From positions 1-64,000 of the forward strand of contig JAJZIH010000012.1 in the NCBI GenBank assembly GCA_021810635.1: a DNA stretch of 64,000 nucleotides. Direction: 5' to 3'. The position numbers and the translations under genes are program-made. Below, one piece after another: positions 15,174-24,020 of the stretch. The stretch comes from Pseudomonadota bacterium. Its GTDB lineage: Bacteria; Pseudomonadota; Gammaproteobacteria; JAKAQQ01. The first letter of the stretch is position 1. The number at the start of each line of letters is the position of its first letter. The notes under the pieces are model-generated. The model was not told the DNA's origin and did no database searches. It saw only the letters and a program-made list of their open reading frames with translations.

Positions 15174-16319
15174 CTACCTCCGCGATTTCCCGGCCGTGGG
15201 CTTGACGGCAGAGGGGATATGGGCGCTCTGGTTGAGGTGGCGATGCAGAATCGCCACCCGCTCGACCTGACCCTTCGCGGCATAGCGTTCGTAGAACCCT
15301 TCCGTCCGGAAGTCCGGCACGAGGTTGCGCCAGGGCGCCAAGCGCGCTTCCCAGCGTTCGACCCGGCCCTCCTCCGGCTCGCGGTCGCTTTCGGCTAGAT
15401 CGGCCGCCACCCGAATCAGTGCCTTGAGGGCCACGGGGCGAGTCACCATGAAACGGGTATTGTTGCCCCAGGCCACCCCGAAGATTTTCTGGGCGGCCTT
15501 GAGGAAATCGCGGATCACCCGGTAGTGGCGTTCGACCTCGCGGGCATTGGTGCCTGCTCTCTCGATGGCCTGCCAGCGGGCGCGGACCCACCGATGCAGT
15601 TCATTGAAAAGTTCCGCCTGGAGAATCCATTTCTCCTTCTGGCTGCGTCCCCCAAGCCGGTTGATGCGATAGCGGAGCGGGCTGTCCGGTGCGCTGTAGA
15701 GGGCATCGGCGATGCGGGCGGCAAACTTGCGGTCGGGTTCCGCCCACGACACTTTTTCGTAGAGGTCGATGAGATGACTTTTGTTGATCCGGGTCGGCGT
15801 GGAGTTGATGATGACGAACATCTCGGTTGCAAAATCCTCGCTGTGCCCGTCAAAGAGGATGCAGGGAATGTGCAGCGAGTCGGCCTCCTCAGGTTTTTTC
15901 TGGAGGTAGAAATGCAGCGCCGCCAACCGGTGCTGGCCATCGATGATCAGGAACCGCTCCCGGGGTTCGCTCAGATTCCCGACCTGGCTCACGTTCGACA
16001 GGGGCGTGAAGGCCAGAGATTCGTTCGTGAAGAGCAGGAGGGTCCCGGGAATCGGCGGCTGGGAAATTGCGGTCTCGTAAAAATTCTGGAGGGCCCGCAC
16101 CTTGGCCCGGGACAACTCCCGCTGAAAGGCCCCGTCGCTCCGTTCGACCCGGGTAATGAACCGCACGATATCGTCTTCCGAATCCGCGTCTTCCGGCCGG
16201 ATCTGCCCGCCTTCCCCGTAAAACCGGGAGACAAAACGGACTCGGTTCAGGAGATCCTGGGCCGCGTAGTTGACGAAGTAGAACAGACTGTCTTTCTGGC
16301 GGACTTGTGTGGCAAGCAC
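15174..16319 (-). CDS. DGQHR-domain protein (DndB/ParB-nuclease-like)
   Basis: 381 residues. The motif LIIDGQHRLAAL at about residues 125-136 defines the DGQHR family, related to ParB-type nuclease folds. It includes DndB of DNA phosphorothioation loci and DpdB-like proteins of deazaguanine loci. FVIINSTPTRINKSHLIDLY further matches that family. GTG 16319 is preceded by an excellent GGAGG. No dndA, dndC-E, dpd or ssp genes are nearby; only the methylase relic and the DUF4124 gene are neighbours. It may be the last intact gene of a lost DNA-modification or phage-defence cluster, or an independent regulator. Confidence 0.75.
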   Translation of the reverse strand: MLATQVRQKDSLFYFVNYAAQDLLNRVRFVSRFYGEGGQIRPEDADSEDDIVRFITRVERSDGAFQRELSRAKVRALQNFYETAISQPPIPGTLLLFTNESLAFTPLSNVSQVGNLSEPRERFLIIDGQHRLAALHFYLQKKPEEADSLHIPCILFDGHSEDFATEMFVIINSTPTRINKSHLIDLYEKVSWAEPDRKFAARIADALYSAPDSPLRYRINRLGGRSQKEKWILQAELFNELHRWVRARWQAIERAGTNAREVERHYRVIRDFLKAAQKIFGVAWGNNTRFMVTRPVALKALIRVAADLAESDREPEEGRVERWEARLAPWRNLVPDFRTEGFYERYAAKGQVERVAILHRHLNQSAHIPSAVKPTAGKSRR

Positions 16320-16388
16320 GGGGCACCTCCGTTTCGGTTCGAGCTGGGGCCCGTTAGGTCGCGGACCTGAGAGGGATTCTACACAGAT

Positions 16389-17327
16389 TCAGCCGGCCCC
16401 GGAACGGCGCCGGGCGACCGATCCGACCGGCACTTTCCGAACCCAGGACTCGGGCTGGAGGGTAACGTGCCGGATCCCGTAGCGGGTTTCCAGATGTTGG
16501 ACCAGACGCTCGAGAACGGTCGACCAGTCCCCCAGAGACTCGACCATCACGTGCGCCGACAGCGCCACCTGTTCCGAGGACAAGGCCCAGATATGGAGAT
16601 CGTGGACGGAAAGCACCCCTTCCAGCAGGGACAGGGTTTCCCCGATCCTGACGGCATCCAGCCCGGGGGGGACCCCTTCGAGGAGGACGCGGACGGCCTG
16701 CCTGCACAACCGCAGCCCGGCAACGAGAATGAGTGCCGCAATGACCAGGGACAGAAGGGGATCGATCGGCATCCAGCCGGTCATCACGATGACCGCCCCG
16801 GACGCGATCGCCGCAACCGATCCCAGAAGATCGCCCAGGGCGTGCCAGAGGGCCATGCGAACGTTGAGCGAGCCACGGTGCACATAAAGAATCCGGGCGA
16901 GGGCCAGGTTGAGGATGAGCCCGCCCCCGCCGACGAGCAAGACGGCCCATCCGGTGACCGGCACCGGCTCCGACCGGATCAGCCGCTGGATGGCCAGGGT
17001 GACGAGGAGGCCGGACAGGGCCAGCATGAGGAGGCCATTGATGGCGGCAGCGATGACTTCCGCACGGCCCCAGCCATAGGTCTGGTGCTCGGAGGGGGGC
17101 CTTCGGGACAGGCTCGCGCCGGCCATGGCAATGCCCAGTGCCAGCGCATCGACCAGCAGGTGACCCGAATCGCCGAGCAAGGTCAGGGAATGGGCCCAGC
17201 GCGCGGTCGCAAACTCGATGAACGCGTAGAGGATCGTGAGACCGAGGCACATCGCGAGCCGTCGCCGCGAATCCACCGCCCCGCCCGCGAACGAATGATG
17301 ATGCCAGGAAGGCTCAGCGTGCGGCAA
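16389..17327 (-). CDS. Cation diffusion facilitator (CzcD-like metal exporter)
   Basis: About 312 residues, with six membrane helices and a C-terminal cytoplasmic domain. The tetrahedral metal site is formed by LLGDSGHLLVDALAL (helix 2, H-x3-D) and LWHALGDLLGS (helix 5, H-x3-D). The C-terminal HDLHIWALSS is the usual CDF signature. These exporters swap Zn2+, Cd2+ or Co2+ for protons. A His-rich N-terminus (HAEPSWHHHS) may bind metal. The gene overlaps the end of pfp: I chose TTG 17327, which leaves a 14-bp overlap, but an ATG at 17396 with a longer overlap is possible. Confidence 0.8.
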   Translation of the reverse strand: MPHAEPSWHHHSFAGGAVDSRRRLAMCLGLTILYAFIEFATARWAHSLTLLGDSGHLLVDALALGIAMAGASLSRRPPSEHQTYGWGRAEVIAAAINGLLMLALSGLLVTLAIQRLIRSEPVPVTGWAVLLVGGGGLILNLALARILYVHRGSLNVRMALWHALGDLLGSVAAIASGAVIVMTGWMPIDPLLSLVIAALILVAGLRLCRQAVRVLLEGVPPGLDAVRIGETLSLLEGVLSVHDLHIWALSSEQVALSAHVMVESLGDWSTVLERLVQHLETRYGIRHVTLQPESWVRKVPVGSVARRRSGAG

Positions 17328-18591
17328 AAGACGGCAACCTTTTCTTGAGCCATCGCCGGGGAAGTTCCCGGACATAATCCGGGATCCCGTCTGCATAAAG
17401 CAGCGGGGCTTCCCCCTGGATCAGGGGCAGGAGATGACGGCGGGCCACCGGCGTCAGGCCATAGCCCCCGGCCCGGATGAACTCGGGGGGAAGCACCCGT
17501 TCCCGGTTCGCGACCTGATCCAGGGCAATCTCCCCGATCCGGAAGCGGGGGTGCGGACCGGCACCACGTTCCAGGGTGAGCATGACCCCGTCCGAACCTG
17601 CAAGGGCCTTGCGGATCGCCGCCCGCCCAACCGCCAGGGCCGCTTCCCAATCGGTCCGGGAGGCCAAGTGTCGGGCAGCGCGCTGCAGATAATCGGAGAC
17701 CGCCCAATGAGACTTGTAACCCAGACGCATCCCGACCAGCTGGGCCAATACCGGTGCCACGCCCCCGAGCTGCACGTGGCCAAAAGCGTCCCTTCCCCCT
17801 CCTTCACTGACGAACCGCCCCCCCGGGTCGCGAATCCCTTCGGAGGCGACGATGACGCAGAAGCCGCGGGACTCGACCGTTTCCCGCACGCGCGCCAGAA
17901 AGTCCTCGGCCTCGAACGGCCGCTCCGGGAAAAGGATGAGGTGGGGAGGATCCCCCGGTCGCTTTTGGGCGAGGGCCGAGGCGGCGGCGATCCAGCCACT
18001 GTGCCGCCCCATGACTTCGAGGATAAAAACCCGGGTGGAGGTGGCAGACATCGAAGCCACGTCCAAAGCGGCCTCGAAAGTCGAGATCGCGATGTACTTG
18101 GCGACCGAACCATACCCCGGCGAAAAATCCGTGCCGTAAAGGTCGTTGTCGATCGTTTTAGGCAATCCCACAACCCGGACCGGATGGCCTCGTCCGTGAC
18201 AGTAATCGGCGATTTTACGGGCCGTATCCTGCGAATCCCCTCCCCCGTTGTAGAAGAAATAGCCGATCCGGTGAGCGGCAAAGAGGGCGAGAAGCCTTTC
18301 GTACGGGCCGGGATTTTTGTCGGGGGGATCCAGTTTGAAGCGGCAGGAACCGAAAGCACCAGCCGGAGTGTAGGGAAGCCGGGCAAGGACCGACTCCGGG
18401 ATTCTCTTCGTATCGACGAGATTTTCCTCGAGAACACCGACGATCCCATTCGATCCGACGTAAACATCGCCGATCAATCCGTATTTTTTGCGGGCCTCAT
18501 CAATCAGCGCCCAGGCCGTGGCGTTGATGACCGCCGTCACGCCACCGGACTGTGCATATAACACATTCATCGGCAAGGATTTTTTTATCAT
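17314..18591 (-). CDS. pfp: Pyrophosphate-type 6-phosphofructokinase
   Basis: 425 residues. Catalytic signatures are GGGDSQDTA at about residues 116-124, PKTIDNDL at 144-151, and EVMGRHSGWIAAA. The Lys of PKTIDND together with GGGDS, in place of the ATP-enzyme GGDGS, is what is known for PPi-dependent enzymes, which work reversibly between fructose-6-phosphate and fructose-1,6-bisphosphate. This suggests energy-saving glycolysis/gluconeogenesis, as in many autotrophs and methylotrophs. It is divergent from adk with a 151-bp promoter region between them, and its 3' end overlaps the CDF gene. Confidence 0.85.
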   Translation of the reverse strand: MIKKSLPMNVLYAQSGGVTAVINATAWALIDEARKKYGLIGDVYVGSNGIVGVLEENLVDTKRIPESVLARLPYTPAGAFGSCRFKLDPPDKNPGPYERLLALFAAHRIGYFFYNGGGDSQDTARKIADYCHGRGHPVRVVGLPKTIDNDLYGTDFSPGYGSVAKYIAISTFEAALDVASMSATSTRVFILEVMGRHSGWIAAASALAQKRPGDPPHLILFPERPFEAEDFLARVRETVESRGFCVIVASEGIRDPGGRFVSEGGGRDAFGHVQLGGVAPVLAQLVGMRLGYKSHWAVSDYLQRAARHLASRTDWEAALAVGRAAIRKALAGSDGVMLTLERGAGPHPRFRIGEIALDQVANRERVLPPEFIRAGGYGLTPVARRHLLPLIQGEAPLLYADGIPDYVRELPRRWLKKRLPSFAAR

Positions 18592-18742
18592 GACTCCCCT
18601 CTTTCACCCCATGCAGGACCCACTGCCCGTGTCGTTCGGGGCTTCTCCGGTTGACGCCGTACACCGCTCGCGGTAGTTTAGCGCGGCGACCGGAAACCGG
18701 CCAGCACCCGCAGTAAGTCCCCCTCTCAATCTGGGCCCATCC

Positions 18743-19576
18743 ATGCAGTCACCCATCCAAATCGTTTTGATCGGGGCTCCCGGTTCGGGAAAGGGGACCC
18801 AGGCCAGCCTGCTGTCCAGGCACTATGGGATTCCTCAGATTTCGACCGGCGAACTCCTCCGCCAGGCCATCAAAAACCAGTTGCCCCTGGGGCTTGAGGC
18901 CCAAGCCGCCATGGATCAGGGCTTGCTCGTCTCCGATGCCATCGTGATGGGGATCATCCGCGACCGGCTGTCCCAGGCCGATACCCGGTCCGGTTTTCTG
19001 CTCGATGGCTTCCCGAGGAATCTGGAACAGGCCCAGACACTGGAGTCGCTTCTCAACACTCTGGGCCGTCCTCTAACGGTCACCATCCGGTTCCGGGTGG
19101 ATACCGAGTACCTGATCCAGCGCCTTTCCGGCCGATTGACCTGCCCGCAGTGCGGAGCGGTCTACAACCGCTATACCTCTCCGCCCCGGTTCGACGACCA
19201 GTGTGACAACTGTGGAACCCTGCTGCGTCACCGGAGCGACGACAACGAGGAGACGATCATCAACCGGCTCCGCGTCTACGAGGCGCAGACCGAACCGCTC
19301 ATCGGGTTTTACCAGTCGCGCGGTCTCCTTGCCGAGATCAACGGAGACGGGACCATCCAAGGCATCTTCCGGCAGATCCGGCAGGTGATCAACGAACGCC
19401 GGCACCGTTCCGTCGCGCGACGGAAAAGCGGTCCGAAGACCCCCCGGGTCAAGCCTCCGGCCGGGGAGCGGCCCAGCCGGAAAAAACCCGCCCTGGGGAA
19501 AGCGAAACCGAAATCCCGGAAGAGCCCGGCCGGCAGAACCGCCAGCGGCAAGGCCAAAAGAAAGAAGCTGCGCTGA
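18743..19576 (+). CDS. adk: Adenylate kinase with basic C-terminal tail
   Basis: 277 residues; typical long-form adenylate kinases are about 215. The P-loop GAPGSGKGTQ lies at residues 11-20. The NMP-binding DGFPRN motif is near 89, and the lid has four Cys (134, 137, 154, 157), so it binds structural zinc. From about residue 219 a 58-residue tail is made almost only of Lys, Arg, Pro, Ala, Ser and Gly, resembling histone H1-like or nucleic-acid-binding tails. The enzyme balances ATP, ADP and AMP. It converges with rsmI, 23 bp apart. Confidence 0.92.
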   Translation: MQSPIQIVLIGAPGSGKGTQASLLSRHYGIPQISTGELLRQAIKNQLPLGLEAQAAMDQGLLVSDAIVMGIIRDRLSQADTRSGFLLDGFPRNLEQAQTLESLLNTLGRPLTVTIRFRVDTEYLIQRLSGRLTCPQCGAVYNRYTSPPRFDDQCDNCGTLLRHRSDDNEETIINRLRVYEAQTEPLIGFYQSRGLLAEINGDGTIQGIFRQIRQVINERRHRSVARRKSGPKTPRVKPPAGERPSRKKPALGKAKPKSRKSPAGRTASGKAKRKKLR

Positions 19577-19599
19577 TCTCCAGCCCCACCTGTGATCCT

Positions 19600-20493
19600 C
19601 TAAGGAGGAGCTGTTCTCCTGAGTTCAAGGATCCGGCGGTAGGCCTGGGAACGAGGGATGTCCAGGAGGGCCGACGCCACCGTGGCCGCGTGAGAGGGCG
19701 AAAGCGAATCCAGAAGCAGCATCAGCACGCGATCCAGCCGGGGAGCCGATGGACGGACAGGCTCCTGCTCGGCCTCGTCCGCCCCCGCCACCACCACAAC
19801 CACCTCACCCCGGACCGCCTCCGCCTGTGCCGCGAGGAGTGCCCTGAGCTTGCCCAAAGTGGCTCGGTGGATGCTTTCGTGCCGCTTGGTCATCTCGCGT
19901 GCCAGAAGCGCCATTCGCTCTGCCCCAAAGGTCACGGCCAGTTCGTCGACGAGGCGCAAAAGACGCCGTGGGGAGTCAAAGAAAACCAGGGGCACATCGA
20001 TCCGGGACAAGGTCTGCAGACGGGCCTTGCGGGCGGATCCCCGGGGCGGCAGGAAGCCCTCGAAATGGAACCGGGCGCCCGGGAATCCGGCAACCGACAG
20101 GGCAGCCAGGGCGGCGGAGGGTCCCGGAACCGGTGTGACCCGGTAACCCGCCTCGTGCGCCGCCGCAACCAGCCAGCCGCCGGGATCGCTGAGAAGCGGC
20201 GTTCCGGCATCCGAAACCAAGGCCAGCCACTCGCCCCGTTTCAGGCAGTCGAGTAAAAAAGGAATGCGCTCCCTCTCGTTGTGGGCATGACAGGAGACGA
20301 GCGGCACGTGGAGATCGAAATGGGCCAAAAGCTTGCGGGTATGGCGCGTATCCTCGGCAACGATCCTTTGGGACGCCCGGAGGACCTCGAGGGCGCGCGG
20401 AGTGAGGTCACCCAGATGGCCGATCGGGGTGGCCACGACAGCCAGTTGACCGGATGCACCCGGTTGGGACAATCGGTTCGGAAACTGCGACAA
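19600..20493 (-). CDS. rsmI: 16S rRNA 2'-O-methyltransferase RsmI
   Basis: 297 residues of the tetrapyrrole-methylase fold. Motifs are VVATPIGHLGDLTPRALEVL at the N-terminus, AEDTRHTRKLL, SDAGTPLLSDPG and VPGPSAALAALSVAG, and REMTKRHE is characteristic of RsmI. It methylates C1402 of 16S rRNA. It is divergent from the LpoA-type gene, a neighbour pair conserved in many gammaproteobacteria. The intergenic gap is only about 40 bp, so the two promoters must overlap. Confidence 0.92.
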   Translation of the reverse strand: MSQFPNRLSQPGASGQLAVVATPIGHLGDLTPRALEVLRASQRIVAEDTRHTRKLLAHFDLHVPLVSCHAHNERERIPFLLDCLKRGEWLALVSDAGTPLLSDPGGWLVAAAHEAGYRVTPVPGPSAALAALSVAGFPGARFHFEGFLPPRGSARKARLQTLSRIDVPLVFFDSPRRLLRLVDELAVTFGAERMALLAREMTKRHESIHRATLGKLRALLAAQAEAVRGEVVVVVAGADEAEQEPVRPSAPRLDRVLMLLLDSLSPSHAATVASALLDIPRSQAYRRILELRRTAPP

Positions 20494-20534
20494 TGTGACA
20501 GACGGCCGGTGTAACTGTGGGTGATTCTACGCCA

Positions 20535-22406
20535 ATGTCTTCACGATCCCGCGTCCTCGGTCCCCTCCTTCTGGTCGCGCTGGCGGTCACGGGCTGCGCG
20601 ACCCTTCCGCCTCACCCATCGGTCGCGGCGGTCGCATCCTTGCGGAGTGCAGCCCGTCGTGCCGAAGGGGAGCATCACTGGCAACAGGCGGTTCGTTCGC
20701 GCGTGGCCCTCGCCCGTTTGGAGCTGGATCGTCCCGGGGGCGGCCGGGAGCTAATCCGGGCCAGCGAGGACGCTCTCCAGGCGGGACAGGTCGGGGAGGC
20801 CCGCCGGCTGCTGCGCGGATCCGTGGAGCAGCAGATCGGTCAGCGCTTTCTCTTTGCCGCCCTGGATACTCGTCTCCAACATCTCCTGGCCGAAAAACGG
20901 CCGGCCCTGGCGAAGGCCCTGATGCAGGCGGCGCCCCGCCCGCAACCGGACGTGGCCAAGGCCTTTCTCGCCCGGGAAGCCCAAGTCTGGTTCGCGAACG
21001 GCGCCGTGCGGCGAGGCGTTGACCTACTCGATACCCGGGACCGTCTGCTGACCAGGGCCCGCACCCGGATGGCCAACCAACGCCGGCTCTGGAAGGCACT
21101 GGCCCGATCGGCTCTTCTGAGTACCCGTCCGCTCTCTCTCCCCGCCAGCACCCACCCAGTCGCCCGGGGCTGGATCCAGCTCGCCAACCTGTACCGGGCG
21201 GCCTGGCAGAATCCGGGTCTTTTCCCGCAGGCCTTGGCCCGCTGGCGCCAACGGTATCCCCAGCACCCGGCTGAAACCTCCGTGATCCCCGAACTTCTTC
21301 GCGCGCTCTCACGGATCGGCACCTACCCGTCCCGGGTTGCGGTCCTGCTGCCGCTCACGCACCGCTATGCCAGCGCCGGCCGGGCCATCGAAGACGGGAT
21401 CCTGGCGTCCCGCTTCGCCACCAGCCCGGGTACCACAGCACCCCGCATCTTTTTCGACAACACCGGAAGCCACCGCTCCGGACTGTTACGCGCCTACCAA
21501 AAAGCGCTCGCCCAGCGGGCCCGCTGGATCATCGGCCCCCTGCTCGCCCCCCAGGTCGCCGCACTGGCGAAACTCCGTCCCCCGGTTCCGGTCCTGGCCC
21601 TGAACGACCTGCCGCCGGGAATGGTTCGACCCCCTCGGTTTCACGAGTTCTCGCTGTCTCCGAGCGATGAGATCCGGCAGATCGCGAGACGGCTGATCCG
21701 GCGGCACCAACGGTTCGGCGCTGTGCTCATCCCGCACGGGGCTTGGGGACGGTCCCTGGTCTCGGATCTGAAAAAGGCCCTGCGTCCGGCCGACGGCAGG
21801 CTCCTGTCCGTTGTGCGGTATACCCCCGGTCGACGGAGCTATGCCCACGATATCCGGAGTTTGCTCAGGGTCAATACCAGTGTGATCCGGGAGCAGGCGC
21901 TGGCCGATACCTTGGGCATGCCGCTTGAGTTCGTCCCCGAACCGCGTTCCGATCTCCGTTTTATCCTGGTGGCCGCAGCCCCCCTGGAAGCCCGCGAAAT
22001 CCTTCCGGAGCTCAGGTATTTCGGGGCCAGTCGGGTCCCCGTCTATGGATTGTCCCGCGATGACGTCCCCGACAGCCTGCATCCGGACCTCAACGGGCTG
22101 CACATCCTCGCGATGCCCTGGCTGCTCGATACGCGCTCCACATGGCACGGCGTTCGTCAGATGCTGGCCCGCCTCTGGCCCAACCGTGAGCGCCGCGAGA
22201 CCCGGCTCGTGGCCTTCGGTTTCGATGCCTATCATCTGGTCCCCTGGCTCAGGAACCTCCATAGGTCCCTGCGTCCTCCCCTCTGGAGCGCGACCGGTCT
22301 CCTGAGTGCCGGCCGCAACGGCCGCATCCATCGACGCCTGCTCTGGGCGCGCTTCGAAAACGGCCGGGCGATCCCCGATCCGATCCCGCCGGGATCGCGT
22401 CGCTGA
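20535..22406 (+). CDS. lpoA: LppC/LpoA-type lipoprotein, penicillin-binding protein activator
   Basis: About 623 residues. A lipoprotein signal ends in the lipobox VTGC, followed by a helical-repeat N-terminal half (about 60-270) and a periplasmic binding-protein-like C-terminal half (VAVLLPLTHRYASAGRAIEDGIL onward). LpoA family proteins are outer-membrane lipoproteins that reach through peptidoglycan and activate PBP1A. ATG 20535 is chosen so that the signal peptide has normal length; a GTG at 20517 is possible. Divergent from rsmI, as in enterobacteria; the usual downstream yraN is not present. Confidence 0.85.
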   Translation: MSSRSRVLGPLLLVALAVTGCATLPPHPSVAAVASLRSAARRAEGEHHWQQAVRSRVALARLELDRPGGGRELIRASEDALQAGQVGEARRLLRGSVEQQIGQRFLFAALDTRLQHLLAEKRPALAKALMQAAPRPQPDVAKAFLAREAQVWFANGAVRRGVDLLDTRDRLLTRARTRMANQRRLWKALARSALLSTRPLSLPASTHPVARGWIQLANLYRAAWQNPGLFPQALARWRQRYPQHPAETSVIPELLRALSRIGTYPSRVAVLLPLTHRYASAGRAIEDGILASRFATSPGTTAPRIFFDNTGSHRSGLLRAYQKALAQRARWIIGPLLAPQVAALAKLRPPVPVLALNDLPPGMVRPPRFHEFSLSPSDEIRQIARRLIRRHQRFGAVLIPHGAWGRSLVSDLKKALRPADGRLLSVVRYTPGRRSYAHDIRSLLRVNTSVIREQALADTLGMPLEFVPEPRSDLRFILVAAAPLEAREILPELRYFGASRVPVYGLSRDDVPDSLHPDLNGLHILAMPWLLDTRSTWHGVRQMLARLWPNRERRETRLVAFGFDAYHLVPWLRNLHRSLRPPLWSATGLLSAGRNGRIHRRLLWARFENGRAIPDPIPPGSRR

Positions 22407-22478
22407 CGCGACCCTCCAGCCTCGTGCCGCCCCCGGCCGATCCCTGCCGACCCTTGCCCGCCTGAACCGGACAGCGCC

Positions 22479-24020
22479 ATGCGATCGAAACTGCTTTCGA
22501 GAAAACTGCCCTTCATCGCAACGCTCGTCTACTTTGCCGGGGGTTTCCTGTGGATCACCCTCTCCGACCTGATGGTGGCGAGCCTCCATCTCCCCGAGAC
22601 GGAACGTACCCTGGTCGAAATCGTGAAAGGCGACCTGTTCATTGCGCTGTCAGCGCTCATGGTTTATTTCCTGCTCCACCGGCTGACCCGGATCTCCAAT
22701 GAAACGTCTTTCCAGAAATACCTTGCCCGTCACGATCCCCTGACCCACCTCCTCAACCACCCGGCCTGGATTGAAGCCAGCACGGATGCCTTGCGCCAGC
22801 AGGACCGGAACGACGCCACGATCGTGCTCATCGACGTGAGCCAACTCCGCTACATCAACGGCGCCTTCGGCACGGCCGCCGGAGACTTCATTCTCCGCTA
22901 CATGGCCGATCTCATCCAGCACCATCTCGAACCCGGCGATGTTTTGGGACGGAGCGATGCCAGCCGGTTTGCGCTGTTTCTGCCGGGCCACCCCGAAAGC
23001 GCCCTCGAGAGCCTGTTTGAGGACCTCTCACAGGCCAGCCGCCATCCGGTCCATATCGGGCTCCACCGCTTCCGTTTCTCCTTCGCCATGGGCATCAGCC
23101 GCTCACCCCAGGACGCTGTTTCCATTTCCGAACTGTTCACGCTGGCCACGATCGCGCTCGACCAGGCCAAGCTGAATCCGGACCGCCACCTGGCCTACTA
23201 CAGCCAAACGGCAGCCAAAACCACCCTGGCGGCCCTGCGTCTCGAAACGGATCTCGGTCTCGCCATCGAGCGCCACGAGTTCATCGTGCATTTCCAGCCC
23301 ATCCTAGGCCTGCCCGGTCTGAGACTGTTAGCGGTGGAGAGCTTGGTGCGCTGGCAGCATCCCGCGCTGGGGCTCATCCCTCCAGACACATTCATCCAGA
23401 CGGCCGAACAGATCGGCCTGATCCACGATCTCGGCCGCTTCGTACTGAAGGAATCCATTCGGACACTCGGGCAACTGTCGGTTCCGGAATCCATCCGGCC
23501 CTCGCTGGCCATCAACCTGTCCGCCCTCCAGTTCACCCATCGGGACCTCGTGCCGTCGATCCAGGCCATACTGGACGAAACGGGTTTTCCACCTGAACGG
23601 CTGAGCCTCGAGATCACGGAGTCGACCTTCATCAACGATCCGGAACAGGGCCGGAAGATCCTGAACCAGCTGCGGGAGTTGGGAGTTTCAGTCGCCCTGG
23701 ATGATTTCGGGACTGGCTACTCCTCCTTGGCCTACCTGCAGGAGCTGCCGATCCAGATCCTCAAGATCGACCGCGCCCTGATCAAGCCCCTGCCGACCCG
23801 GGAGTCTGCCCGTCGTATCGCACGGGCGGTGATCGATCTCGCCCATAGCCTGGAACTCAGGGTCATCGCCGAAGGCGTTGAACACCGGGAAGAGCTGGAG
23901 CATCTGGAAAACGCCGGCTGTGATGCGGTGCAGGGCTTTCTTTTTTCGCGGCCCATGCCGGCTTCGACCCTGGCCGCCTGGATCCTCAACCAGAACGACC
24001 AGCCGACCGGGGCGGCCTAG
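22479..24020 (+). CDS. Membrane GGDEF(degenerate)-EAL protein, likely c-di-GMP phosphodiesterase
   Basis: 513 residues. Two N-terminal membrane helices (about 10-32 and 46-66) are followed by a GGDEF-like domain whose active-site loop reads GRSDASRF, so cyclase activity is lost. The EAL domain from about residue 255 keeps the catalytic set: VESLVRW, AINLSALQF, LEITES, LDDFGTGYSSL, LKIDR, AEGVE and QGFLFSRPM. It should therefore hydrolyse c-di-GMP, with the inactive GGDEF domain possibly sensing GTP. The last codons overlap the convergent M16 gene by 4 bp. Confidence 0.85.
   Translation: MRSKLLSRKLPFIATLVYFAGGFLWITLSDLMVASLHLPETERTLVEIVKGDLFIALSALMVYFLLHRLTRISNETSFQKYLARHDPLTHLLNHPAWIEASTDALRQQDRNDATIVLIDVSQLRYINGAFGTAAGDFILRYMADLIQHHLEPGDVLGRSDASRFALFLPGHPESALESLFEDLSQASRHPVHIGLHRFRFSFAMGISRSPQDAVSISELFTLATIALDQAKLNPDRHLAYYSQTAAKTTLAALRLETDLGLAIERHEFIVHFQPILGLPGLRLLAVESLVRWQHPALGLIPPDTFIQTAEQIGLIHDLGRFVLKESIRTLGQLSVPESIRPSLAINLSALQFTHRDLVPSIQAILDETGFPPERLSLEITESTFINDPEQGRKILNQLRELGVSVALDDFGTGYSSLAYLQELPIQILKIDRALIKPLPTRESARRIARAVIDLAHSLELRVIAEGVEHREELEHLENAGCDAVQGFLFSRPMPASTLAAWILNQNDQPTGAA

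Noticed and set aside
20587-22589. Several long minus-strand frames over the lpoA region
   Set aside because: They are shadows of the high-GC lpoA gene; the plus-strand frame has a lipobox and family features.
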